Assembly (NCBI GenBank): GCA_938016505.1
Contig: CALLWN010000243.1
Location: 1-8,148 of the forward strand
From: an uncultured Sphingomonadaceae bacterium
Lineage (GTDB): Bacteria; Pseudomonadota; Alphaproteobacteria; Sphingomonadales; Sphingomonadaceae
Direction: 5' to 3'
Length of the DNA stretch: 8,148 bases
Shown here: positions 1 through 6,659 of the stretch, piece by piece
How positions within the stretch are numbered: position 1 is the stretch's first letter
Layout of the letters: each line of letters starts with the position of its first letter
Translations under genes and position numbers: made by a program
Notes under the pieces: model-generated
Database searches by the model: none
The model's input: only the letters and a program-made list of their open reading frames with translations
Told to the model about the DNA's origin: nothing

Positions 1-59
1 CCGAGGCCGCAGTCCAAGCGCTCGCCGCGCTCGTCGCCAGCCGGTTCGGCGAGGACTAG
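1..59 (+). CDS. 3' end of a gene, probably HPr-type phosphocarrier (partial)
   Basis: Only the last 18 codons and a TAG stop (57-59) are present, read in the frame starting at base 3. The tail [17 protein letters not shown] has the pattern of the last helix of HPr proteins of the phosphotransferase system: an Ala/Leu-rich amphipathic helix ending in a Phe-Gly-Glu motif. HPr carries a phosphoryl group from enzyme I to EIIA-type proteins in the cytoplasm, and in alphaproteobacteria it mostly serves regulation. The active-site histidine lies upstream of the window, so the family is inferred from a short tail only. The stop overlaps the bfr stop on the other strand. That a coding 3' end is present is fairly likely; the HPr identity is tentative. 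Confidence 0.5.
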   Translation, partial: EAAVQALAALVASRFGED

Positions 60-535
60 CCGCCGGCTGCCTCGGACTGGAGCTGCAGATAATTCGGCAG
101 GCCCATCTGGGCGATCATCTCCTGCTGCGTCTCGATGAAATCGACATGCTCCTCCTCGGCCTCGAGGATCGCTGCGAACAGGTCGCGCGAGACAAAATCG
201 CGCACGCTCTCGCAATGGGCGATCGCTTCCTTGAGAAGCGCCACGGCGTCATGCTCGAGGTCGAGGTCGGCCTGCAGCACCTCGGGCACATTCTCGCCGA
301 TGCGAAGCCGGTTGAGCGCCTGGAGATTGGGCAAACCCTCGAGAAAGAGGATGCGCTCGACGAGCTTGTCGGCATGCTTCATCTCGTCGATCGATTCATG
401 ATACTCATATTTCGCCAGCTTCTTCACGCCCCAGTTGTCGAGCATCCGGTAGTGCAGGAAATACTGGTTGATGGCGGTCAACTCGCCCTTCAGCACGGCG
501 TTCAGGAATTCGATGACCCTCGTGTCGCCCTTCAT
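56..535 (-). CDS. bfr: Bacterioferritin (haem-containing iron-storage ferritin)
   Basis: The 159-residue protein matches the usual bacterioferritin length (about 158). It stores iron in the cytoplasm as a 24-subunit shell that oxidises Fe(II) at a di-iron ferroxidase site and keeps a mineral core. All six ferroxidase ligands sit at the E. coli positions: Glu18, Glu51, His54, Glu94, Glu127 and His130. Met52, the axial haem ligand shared by two subunits, is also present, in the run [11 protein letters not shown]. This is therefore a catalytic, haem-binding Bfr rather than a plain ferritin or Dps. The start is fixed by a Shine-Dalgarno AAAGGAAG (bases 543-550, - strand) seven bases upstream of ATG. 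The gene diverges from ileS and converges on the upstream gene, with stop codons sharing one CTAG. No bacterioferritin-associated ferredoxin gene is visible next to it. I saw no clear Irr or Fur box in the upstream gap. Confidence 0.97.
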   Translation of the reverse strand: MKGDTRVIEFLNAVLKGELTAINQYFLHYRMLDNWGVKKLAKYEYHESIDEMKHADKLVERILFLEGLPNLQALNRLRIGENVPEVLQADLDLEHDAVALLKEAIAHCESVRDFVSRDLFAAILEAEEEHVDFIETQQEMIAQMGLPNYLQLQSEAAGG

Positions 536-564
536 GGTGCGGCTTCCTTTCAGACTGGAGTGGT

Positions 565-593
565 CAGATATCCCGGACGGCCCTGTGCTGCAA
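565..593 (-). promoter_or_regulatory. Possible bfr promoter
   Basis: On the - strand TTGCAG (588-593) and TATCTG (565-570) are separated by 17 bases, with the second element about 30 bases upstream of the bfr ATG. Each matches only three of six bases of the sigma-70 hexamers, so spacing and position are the main support. Low confidence. Confidence 0.25.
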
Positions 594-694
594 GCCTAGT
601 GCGTTGAAAAGTCTTGTATTTCTACCGGTTCGCAGAAGCGTTCGCAAAAATCCCGCTGGAATCCCGGCACCACCGCTCTAGAAGACCCGCCACC

Positions 695-3472
695 ATGGAC
701 GCGACACGACAGCCCGGGGACTGGAAGCACAGCGTCTTCCTGCCGCAGACCGATTTCCCCATGAAGGCCGGCCTTGCCGAGACCGAGCCGAAGCTGCTCG
801 CCCGCTGGCAGGCCGAGGCCGCCTACGAGACGCTGCGGGCCCGCCGCGCCGGGGCGCCACGCTACATCCTCCACGATGGTCCGCCCTACGCCAACGGCGA
901 CATGCACCTCGGCCACGCGATGAACCACATCTGGAAGGATCTCGTCATCCGCACCCGGACCATGCTCGGGTTCGATGCACCCTATGTGCCGGGGTTCGAC
1001 TGCCACGGCCTCCCGATCGAATGGCGGGTCGAGGAACTGAACCGGGCGAAGGGCATTGCCAAGGGCGACATTCCGCTCGCCGAGTTCCGCTCCCAGTGCC
1101 GCGCCTATGCTGCCCACTGGGTCGATGTGCAGCGTGACCAGCTCAAGCGGTTGGGCATGTGGGGCGAGTGGGACGCGCCCTATCTCACCATGAACTTCGA
1201 CGCCGAGGCCGCGATCGCGCGCGAGCTGCTCAGGTTCGCGGAGACGGGGCAGATCTACCGCGGCGCCAAGCCGGTGATGTGGTCGCCGGTCGAGCAGACC
1301 GCGCTCGCCGAAGCCGAGGTCGAGTATGAGGAGGTCATCTCCACCCAGGTCGACGTGGCGTTCGAGATCGTCGATGCGCCCAACGCTCCCGAGCTGGTGG
1401 GCGCGCACGCCGTCATCTGGACGACAACGCCCTGGACGCTCCCGGTCAACCGCGCGCTCGCCTTCGGGCCGGACCTCGCCTATCGGCTGTACCGGGCCGG
1501 CAACCGTCGTCTGGTCCTTGCCGAGGCTCTCGCCGCAGCAGTTGCCGTGCGCTCCGGCCTCGCGCTCGATCCCGGAGAGGCGCTGCCGGCCGGAGCGCTC
1601 GACGGCGCAATGGCCCGCCACCCCTGGCACAGGCTCGGCGGTTTCTTCGCCGAGCCGAGACCGCTGCTGCCCGGCGATTTCGTCACCACCGAGCAGGGCA
1701 CCGGCCTTGTCCACATGGCGCCCGACCATGGCGAGGATGACTTCGCACTGTGCAAGGCCCATGGCATCGAGCCCGTCTTCGTCGTCGGGCCGGATGGCAG
1801 ATTCCGTGCCGACTGGCCGGTTGTCGGCGGCCAGCATGTCTACAGGGTCAACGATCCCGACGGGCCCATCTGCACCGCGCTGCGCGAGGCAGGCGCGCTG
1901 CTTTCGGCAAGCGCCGACTATCGCCACAGCTACCCGCACTCGTGGCGGTCGAAGAAGAAGCTCATCTACCGCTGCACCCCGCAGTGGTTCGTGGCCATGG
2001 ACCGGGACCTCGGCGACGGCACCACGCTCAGGCAGCGGGCGCTGAAAGCCATCGGCGAGACCCGCTGGATCCCGGCCAAGGGCGAGGCGCGCATCCGCGC
2101 GATGGTCGAGGGCCGGCCCGACTGGGTGCTCTCGCGCCAGCGCGCCTGGGGCGTGCCGCTGCCGCTGTTCGTGCATCGAAAGACCGGCGACTATCTCCGC
2201 GATCCCGAGGTCAACGCCCGCATCCTCGCTGCCTTCGAGGCAAAGGGTGTCGACATCTGGTGGACCGCCGACCCGCAGCAGTTTCTCGGCAACGCCTACA
2301 GCGCCGCCGACTATGAGCAGGTGGCCGACGTGGTGGACGTGTGGTTCGACTCCGGCTGCACCCACGCCTTCGTCACCGAAACCCGCCTTGGCGCCCAGCA
2401 GGCCGACCTCTATCTCGAAGGCAGCGACCAGCATCGCGGCTGGTTCCAGTCGTCGCTGCTCGAGGCCTGCGGCACACGCGGCCGCGCGCCCTACAGGGCG
2501 GTGCTCACCCACGGGATGACGCTCGACGAGCAGGGCCGCAAGATGTCGAAGTCGCTCGGCAACGTCATCGATCCCCTGAAGGTCATCGGCGAGAGCGGGG
2601 CCGATGTGCTGCGCCTGTGGTGCGCAACCGTCGATTTCACCGAGGACACCCGGTTCGGCAAGACCGCGCTCCAGACCACCTCCGACAGCTACCGCAAGTT
2701 TCGCAACACCCTGCGCTACCTGCTCGGCGGGCTGGCCGGCTTCACCGAGGTCGAGCGCATGGCCGTCGCCGACATGCCGCCGCTCGAACGCTGGGTCCAT
2801 GCGCGGATTGCCGCCCTCGATGCCGAGCTGCGCACCCATGTCGAAGCCCACGCCTACAGCCGGATGGTGGCAGCCCTGGCCCGGTTCGTGAACGAGGATC
2901 TGTCTGCCTTCGCCTTCGATGTCAGGAAAGACAGCCTCTACTGCGATGCGCCCGACAGCCCGCGGCGCCGGGCATGGCGGACCACGCTCGCCACGCTGTT
3001 CGACTGGCTGGTGACCTGGCTCGCCCCGGTCCTCGTGTTCACGGCCGAAGAGGCCTGGGGCCATCGCCATGGCGCGGCCGCCGGTTCGGTCCACTTCGGC
3101 TGCTTCGCGCCCGTCGACCCGGCCTGGCGTGACCTGGCGCTCGAAGCCGATGTCGAGCGCCTGCTCGCGCTCCGGGCCGCGGCGTTCGACGTGCTCGAGG
3201 CGCTCAGGCGCGACAGGGCGATCGGCAGTTTCCTCCAGGCCGATCTCGAGGTGGCGGTTGCCGACCCGGCCGACCGTGCGGCGCTCGCCCGGTTCGATCT
3301 TCCCGAACATCTGCTTGTCGCCCGCGTGACGCTGCGAGAAGGGGAGGGTGCGCGCTTTGCCGTCTCTGCCGCGCGCACGGCGCTGGCCCGCTGCGACCGC
3401 TGCTGGCGGCATCTCCCCGATGTGGACGAGACCTCGGGCCTGTGTGTCCGCTGCGCCGGGGCGGTGGCATGA
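695..3472 (+). CDS. ileS: Isoleucyl-tRNA synthetase
   Basis: This cytoplasmic class I synthetase charges tRNA-Ile with isoleucine using ATP. The protein is 925 residues from ATG at 695, close to the bacterial norm (E. coli 938). Visible in order: the HIGH-type ATP motif HLGH at 71-74 in PPYANGDMHLGH; the CP1 editing domain with TTTPWTLP at 243-250 and HMAPDHGEDDF from 340; the WVLSRQ motif at 477-482; KMSKS at 616-620; a helical anticodon-binding region after about 690; and a C-terminal zinc finger, Cys900-x2-Cys903 and Cys917-x2-Cys920. The C-terminal finger marks the common bacterial type 1 enzyme. The frame stays open upstream to a TTG at 614, but the 27 added residues (basic, unlike the family) are not expected; homologues begin near DWKHSVFLPQTDFPMK. 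The ribosome site before 695 is weak (AGAAGA). It heads an ileS-lspA-lipoprotein run and overlaps lspA by four bases (ATGA). Confidence 0.97.
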   Translation: MDATRQPGDWKHSVFLPQTDFPMKAGLAETEPKLLARWQAEAAYETLRARRAGAPRYILHDGPPYANGDMHLGHAMNHIWKDLVIRTRTMLGFDAPYVPGFDCHGLPIEWRVEELNRAKGIAKGDIPLAEFRSQCRAYAAHWVDVQRDQLKRLGMWGEWDAPYLTMNFDAEAAIARELLRFAETGQIYRGAKPVMWSPVEQTALAEAEVEYEEVISTQVDVAFEIVDAPNAPELVGAHAVIWTTTPWTLPVNRALAFGPDLAYRLYRAGNRRLVLAEALAAAVAVRSGLALDPGEALPAGALDGAMARHPWHRLGGFFAEPRPLLPGDFVTTEQGTGLVHMAPDHGEDDFALCKAHGIEPVFVVGPDGRFRADWPVVGGQHVYRVNDPDGPICTALREAGALLSASADYRHSYPHSWRSKKKLIYRCTPQWFVAMDRDLGDGTTLRQRALKAIGETRWIPAKGEARIRAMVEGRPDWVLSRQRAWGVPLPLFVHRKTGDYLRDPEVNARILAAFEAKGVDIWWTADPQQFLGNAYSAADYEQVADVVDVWFDSGCTHAFVTETRLGAQQADLYLEGSDQHRGWFQSSLLEACGTRGRAPYRAVLTHGMTLDEQGRKMSKSLGNVIDPLKVIGESGADVLRLWCATVDFTEDTRFGKTALQTTSDSYRKFRNTLRYLLGGLAGFTEVERMAVADMPPLERWVHARIAALDAELRTHVEAHAYSRMVAALARFVNEDLSAFAFDVRKDSLYCDAPDSPRRRAWRTTLATLFDWLVTWLAPVLVFTAEEAWGHRHGAAAGSVHFGCFAPVDPAWRDLALEADVERLLALRAAAFDVLEALRRDRAIGSFLQADLEVAVADPADRAALARFDLPEHLLVARVTLREGEGARFAVSAARTALARCDRCWRHLPDVDETSGLCVRCAGAVA

Positions 3473-3951
3473 CCCCCGTGCGGGCCTATGCGCTCGCCGC
3501 GCTGGTCTCGGGCCTCGACCAGGCCAGCAAATGGTGGATCATGACCGTCGTCCGCCTCGAGGAGCAGCTGACGATCCCGCTCCTCCCGGTCCTCTCGCTG
3601 ACCTGGGTCGAGAACCGGGGGGTCTCCATGGGCCTGCTGACCGCCGACAGCGCGATCGCGCGCTGGCTTCTCGTCGCGCTCACGGCAACCATTGCCATGG
3701 TCGTCGCACTCTGGATCCGCCGCGAGAAGCAGGGCCATGAGCAGCTCGCCCTTGCCCTGGTGCTCGGCGGCGCGCTCGGCAACATCGTCGACCGGGTGCG
3801 GCTCGGCTACGTCGTCGACTTCGTGCATTTGCACATCGGCCGCTGGTCCTTCTATGTGTTCAACGTGGCTGATGCGGCGATCAGCGTTGGCGTGGTGGTC
3901 CTGCTTGCCTCCGCGCTGTTCGAGCGCCCGGCCGTGCGGAGGGAAAGTTGA
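3469..3951 (+). CDS. lspA: Lipoprotein signal peptidase (signal peptidase II)
   Basis: This inner-membrane aspartyl protease cuts the signal peptide of diacylglyceryl-modified prolipoproteins just before the lipobox cysteine. The 160-residue protein fits the family (about 160-170). Seen in order: a first membrane segment around 5-25 carrying the conserved LDQASKWW; the periplasmic motif WVENRGVSMG (46-55, conserved Asn49); a second segment around 62-83; GGALGNIVDRV with the probable catalytic Asp108; DFVHLHIGRWSFYVFNVAD with the second catalytic Asp135; and a final segment around 133-151. The start is the ATG at 3469 whose ATGA overlaps the ileS stop, which implies translational coupling; a GTG at 3442 in the same frame would add nine residues from the ileS zinc-finger region and is unlikely. 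The ileS-lspA order is widespread in bacteria. The gene runs by a TGATG overlap into a lipoprotein gene, a likely substrate of this enzyme. Confidence 0.96.
   Translation: MTPVRAYALAALVSGLDQASKWWIMTVVRLEEQLTIPLLPVLSLTWVENRGVSMGLLTADSAIARWLLVALTATIAMVVALWIRREKQGHEQLALALVLGGALGNIVDRVRLGYVVDFVHLHIGRWSFYVFNVADAAISVGVVVLLASALFERPAVRRES
3938..3943 (+). promoter_or_regulatory. Shine-Dalgarno of the BamF-like gene, inside lspA
   Basis: GGAGGG lies within the last codons of lspA, seven bases before the ATG at 3951. It picks that ATG over the in-frame TTG at 3948 and gives the lipoprotein gene its own strong ribosome site in addition to coupling. Confidence 0.6.
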
Positions 3952-4394
3952 TGAAACGGGCTGTCCTTGTCCTGTCGGTTTCCGGTCTGCTCGTGGCCGG
4001 CTGCAGTGGCGGCATCGCCGACCGCAAGCGCCCCGACGAATTCGCCGTCGGCCGCCAGGCGCCGCTGGTCATCCCGCCGGACTTCTCGCTGGCCCCGCCG
4101 ACGCCGGGTGCGCCGCGGCCGCTCGCTGCCGACAGCCAGCAGCAGGCGCTTGAGGCGCTGTTTGGTCCGGGCGTCACGCTGCCGCCGAAATCCGCCAGTG
4201 AGTTGAGCCTGCTCGAGGGTGCGCGGGCCGCCGGCGCAGCCGACCCGATGATCCGCAACTATGCCGGGGAGATGAAGGGCCCGGACAACCGAACGCTCGC
4301 CGTCGACAAGGGCGCATTCCTGCGCGAGATCCTTGATGCGCCCCCGTCCACGCGCAATCCCGAGGTCGCCCGGGTCACGATCCCCGGCGCCTAG
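3951..4394 (+). CDS. DUF3035 / BamF-like lipoprotein
   Basis: A 147-residue predicted lipoprotein. The first 17 residues are a signal peptide (MKRAVLVLSVSGLLVAG) with a lipobox LVAGC, so Cys18 should be lipidated after cleavage by signal peptidase II. The mature part opens with RKRPDEFAVGRQAPLVIPPD and a Pro-rich APPTPGAPRPL run, the hallmark of the DUF3035 family. Members of this family are known in alphaproteobacteria as BamF, a lipoprotein subunit of the outer-membrane beta-barrel assembly (BAM) machinery; the role here is inferred from family membership. No membrane segment or catalytic motif follows; the rest is Ala/Pro/Leu-rich and probably extended or helical. Its position directly after lspA, with a one-base overlap and its own Shine-Dalgarno, is typical of alphaproteobacterial ileS-lspA clusters. 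It ends in a TAG whose CTAG also holds the mrp stop. Confidence 0.85.
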   Translation: MKRAVLVLSVSGLLVAGCSGGIADRKRPDEFAVGRQAPLVIPPDFSLAPPTPGAPRPLAADSQQQALEALFGPGVTLPPKSASELSLLEGARAAGAADPMIRNYAGEMKGPDNRTLAVDKGAFLREILDAPPSTRNPEVARVTIPGA

Positions 4395-5434
4395 CGGGCC
4401 GGCCGGGTCTCCAGCGCCTGCCACAGCCGCGCGGCGACCGAATCGAGCGCCTGCGCGACCGGGCCGGTTGCAAGCGGCCTGCCCTGGTCGGAGGCGGCCG
4501 TGACCGCAGGGTCGAGTGGCAGTTCGGCAAGGAATGGCGCCTCCAGCACGGAGCCAAGCGCTGCAGGGTCAGCCTTGCCGAACGGGTGAAGCGCGGCGCC
4601 CCCGGGCCCGTCGATCCGGGCCATGTTGGCGACGATGCCGAGGACTGGCACATCAAGCTGGCGGAACAGCGCTGCGGCCCGCCGCGCGTCGGCGACCGCA
4701 AGCGCCTGGGGTGTTGTCACCAGCAGCACGCCCGATGGCCGGAGCTTTTGGGCAAGCGTGATCTGGATGTCGCCGGTGCCCGGAGGCATGTCGACGACGA
4801 GGATGTCGAGCGCGCCCCAGTCGGCGCCCGTTCCCATCTGCACGAGCGCGCCGGCGATCATCGGGCCGCGCCATGCAACCGCCCGGTCGGGGTCTGCCAT
4901 CATGCCCATACCAAGGAGCTTCAGCTCCTGCGCCTCGACCGGGATCAGCCGTCGTTCGGCGCTTGCCCCGGCACGGGACTTGACGCCGAGAAGGATGTGG
5001 GCGGAGGGCCCGTGGATGTCGGCATCGAGAAGGCCCGCCGAGCGCCCCTGTCGGCGGAACGCCAGCGCGAGATTGGCAGCCACGGTCGATTTTCCGACTC
5101 CGCCCTTGCCCGAGGCGACTGCGAGGATGTGCCGCACCCCGGCCAGCCCATCGGTCTCGGGCGTCGCGCCCGACTGGTGCCGCTCCGAGGTCTGGATGAT
5201 CCGGACCCGCGCAACGCCCGTCACCGCGCGCAGCCGAGACGCCACCTCGGCCTCGAGCGCCTGCGCTGCCCGGCCGGGAAGTCCGTCAATCGACAGGATG
5301 GCGCTCGCCGTGCCGTCCTCAGCGAGCTTCAGGCCCGACACCCGGCCGGTTGCAAGCACCGATCCGCCGCCGCGCGGGTCGGCCACCGCCGAGAGGGGCT
5401 CGGCTAGGCGTTCATGACCGTGGCGTGTTGTCAT
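4391..5434 (-). CDS. mrp: Mrp/ApbC (NBP35-type) P-loop ATPase lacking cysteines
   Basis: A 347-residue Mrp-family protein; relatives bind and pass on Fe-S clusters as cytoplasmic dimers. Residues about 10-85 form a divergent MIP18/DUF59-type domain. Then come the deviant Walker A GKGGVGKST (109-117, with the MinD/ArsA-type signature lysine Lys110), DADIHGPS (137-144), GMGMMADPDRAVAWRGPM, and the Walker B region ILVVDMPPGTGD (211-222). The translated protein contains no cysteine, so the CxxC expected after NM (here NMARIDGPGGAALHPFG) is absent; in ApbC those cysteines hold the cluster and are needed for function. Start: ATG at 5434, preceded by GAGG on the - strand; the frame is open further upstream to 5914, but that extension runs antisense through hflK and is Pro/Arg-rich. 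It is divergent from hflK and converges on the lipoprotein gene, sharing a CTAG. Family is sure; Fe-S carriage is doubtful. Confidence 0.93.
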   Translation of the reverse strand: MTTRHGHERLAEPLSAVADPRGGGSVLATGRVSGLKLAEDGTASAILSIDGLPGRAAQALEAEVASRLRAVTGVARVRIIQTSERHQSGATPETDGLAGVRHILAVASGKGGVGKSTVAANLALAFRRQGRSAGLLDADIHGPSAHILLGVKSRAGASAERRLIPVEAQELKLLGMGMMADPDRAVAWRGPMIAGALVQMGTGADWGALDILVVDMPPGTGDIQITLAQKLRPSGVLLVTTPQALAVADARRAAALFRQLDVPVLGIVANMARIDGPGGAALHPFGKADPAALGSVLEAPFLAELPLDPAVTAASDQGRPLATGPVAQALDSVAARLWQALETRPAR

Positions 5435-5462
5435 CTGGGCCTCGCAATCGCAGGACGTGCAG

Positions 5463-5490
5463 CCTATATCGCGCCCACCACGCACGGCAA
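5463..5490 (-). promoter_or_regulatory. Possible mrp promoter
   Basis: On the - strand TTGCCG (5485-5490) and TATAGG (5463-5468) are 16 bases apart, each matching four of six sigma-70 consensus bases. The second element ends about 28 bases before the mrp ATG. It is the only A/T-rich spot in this divergent gap. The upstream hexamer overlaps one arm of the inverted repeat at 5486-5514. Confidence 0.35.
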
Positions 5491-5514
5491 TGGCGGCTCC
5501 TGCGGCCAGTTGCC
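5486..5514. repeat. Imperfect inverted repeat in the mrp-hflK gap
   Basis: The arms GGCAATGGC (5486-5494) and GCCAGTTGCC (5505-5514) pair over nine base pairs with one bulged G at 5509 and a 10-base loop. It lies 12 bases upstream of the hflK Shine-Dalgarno and overlaps the upstream hexamer of the possible mrp promoter. No T-run follows, so it is not a typical intrinsic terminator. It could be a protein-binding site or a leader hairpin; both are inferences. Confidence 0.4.
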
Positions 5515-5537
5515 GGATGTGGCGTTGGGAGTCGTGG

Positions 5538-6659
5538 ATGCCCTGGGAGAACAACGAGGACGGCGGTGACAAGGGCTCGGGCCGCAAGCGCAATCCCTGG
5601 GGAACCGGGGGCGGCGAGGGCGGCGGCCGCAACCCCTGGGGCGCGCCAGGCGGGCGGCCCGTTGGGGGCCCGCGGGGCGACGATGGACCGCCGCGTGGCG
5701 GCACCACGCCCGATTTCGACGATTTCATCCGCCGCAGCCAGGAGCGGCTGCGCGTAATGGCCGGCGGTGGCAGGCCGGGTTCGCGTTTTGGCGGCGGCGG
5801 CCGCGGGCCGGCGCCCAACATCCCCTGGCTCTGGGTTGCGGGCGGGCTGCTGCTGCTCGCCATCGGGTCGACTTCGGCGTACCGGATCAACGCGGGCGAG
5901 CGCGGCGTCGTCACGCGCTTTGGCCAGTATCACACCACCACCAACCCCGGATTCCACTTCAAGCTGCCGTCGCCCATCGACATGGTGACCAAGGTGCAGT
6001 TCGAGAATATCCGCACCACCGAGATCGGCTCTCCGCAGGGCGCAACCGAGAATCTGATGATCACCGGTGACCAGAACATCATCGACATCGCCTACGCGGT
6101 CCGGTGGCGGGTCTCCAACGCCGAACAGTTCCTCTTCCAGATCAAGGACCCGGATACGACCGTGCGCGAAGTGACCGAGGCGGCGATGCGCGAGATGATC
6201 GGCCGCGCGACCCTCGACAACGCAATCGGCCCCGAGCGTGCGGCGATCGCGGAGGAAGTCGCAATGCGGACCCAGGAGATCCTCGACAGCTATCGCGCGG
6301 GGATACGCGTCCAGGGCCTCGACATCCGCCAGGCCGACCCCCCGGCCGCAGTCGACGAAGCATTCAAGGACGTGTCCGCAGCGCAGCAGGACGCCCAGCA
6401 GTTCCTCAACCAGGCGCGGGCCTATGCCCAGCAGGTGCAGGCCCAGGCGCAAGGGGCAACGGCTGCATTCGACAAGGTGTTCGAGGAGTATCGCCTCGCA
6501 CCCGAAGTCACGCGCAAGCGCATGTATCTCGAAACCATGGAGCAGGTGCTCGGCAAGGTGGACAAGACAATCATCGAAGCCCCGGGCGTGCAGACCTATC
6601 TGCCCTTGTCCGAGTTGCAGCGCAGGCTCCAGGCGAGCCGCGCCGGAGCCGGCCAGTGA
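5538..6659 (+). CDS. hflK: HflK, SPFH-family modulator of FtsH protease
   Basis: HflK and HflC form a membrane-anchored assembly around the AAA protease FtsH and restrain its action on membrane proteins. The 373-residue protein (E. coli 419) opens with MPWENNEDGG and a low-complexity Gly/Pro/Arg-rich cytoplasmic tail (about 10-94). A single membrane segment, NIPWLWVAGGLLLLAIG, spans about 94-111. It is followed by the SPFH/band 7 domain from about 117 (INAGERGVVTRFGQY, PGFHFKLPSPID, SPQGATENLMITGDQNIIDI) and an Ala/Gln-rich helical, coiled-coil-like region (about 270-330). The start is the ATG at 5538, six bases after GGGAG (5527-5531); the frame continues upstream to 5457 without family-like sequence. 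It is divergent from mrp. Its stop overlaps the hflC start by four bases (GTGA), so the two partners are probably translated in coupled fashion. Confidence 0.95.
   Translation: MPWENNEDGGDKGSGRKRNPWGTGGGEGGGRNPWGAPGGRPVGGPRGDDGPPRGGTTPDFDDFIRRSQERLRVMAGGGRPGSRFGGGGRGPAPNIPWLWVAGGLLLLAIGSTSAYRINAGERGVVTRFGQYHTTTNPGFHFKLPSPIDMVTKVQFENIRTTEIGSPQGATENLMITGDQNIIDIAYAVRWRVSNAEQFLFQIKDPDTTVREVTEAAMREMIGRATLDNAIGPERAAIAEEVAMRTQEILDSYRAGIRVQGLDIRQADPPAAVDEAFKDVSAAQQDAQQFLNQARAYAQQVQAQAQGATAAFDKVFEEYRLAPEVTRKRMYLETMEQVLGKVDKTIIEAPGVQTYLPLSELQRRLQASRAGAGQ
5589..5641 (+). repeat. Tandem repeat in the HflK N-terminal tail
   Basis: The 14-base unit CGCAATCCCTGGGG (5589-5602) recurs with one mismatch at 5628-5641, a period of 39 bases or 13 codons. 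The protein shows two RNPWG blocks separated by a Gly/Glu linker. PWG-type blocks are common near HflK N-termini; duplication in frame is the simplest origin. Confidence 0.5.
6645..6648 (+). promoter_or_regulatory. Shine-Dalgarno that selects the GTG start of hflC
   Basis: GGAG inside the hflK 3' end stands seven bases before GTG 6656. The next in-frame candidate, ATG 6680, has no comparable purine run, so the GTG start is favoured. Confidence 0.55.

Noticed and set aside
66..101. Possible terminator hairpin for the upstream gene inside the bfr 3' end
   Set aside because: Only a five-base stem (CTGCC/GGCAG) with a 24-base loop and no T-run; too weak to call.
604..632. A possible ileS promoter starting with TTGAAA at 604
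   Set aside because: No acceptable second hexamer is found 16-18 bases downstream.
676..700. Apparent cloning-like junction at the ileS start: TCTAGA, then GCCACCATGG resembling a Kozak/NcoI start
   Set aside because: The sequence continues naturally on both sides with native gene content, and short sites like these arise by chance; there is no vector sequence.
596..3412. A 938-codon open frame antisense to nearly all of ileS
   Set aside because: Its codons are the exact reverse complements of the ileS codons, so it stays open simply because ileS avoids TTA, CTA and TCA, as expected in GC-rich DNA. The product shows no known motif, and ileS has all its catalytic motifs.
5435..5914. An upstream extension of the mrp frame giving a 507-residue protein
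   Set aside because: The extra residues run antisense through the hflK 5' part and are Pro/Arg/Ser-rich without family resemblance. ATG 5434 has a ribosome site and gives a normal Mrp length.
6104..6655. Long open frame running through hflK into hflC, suggesting a larger fused HflC
   Set aside because: It is a +1-type shadow of hflK, Arg/Pro/Gly-rich; HflC begins at GTG 6656 with a Shine-Dalgarno and a membrane segment typical of the family.
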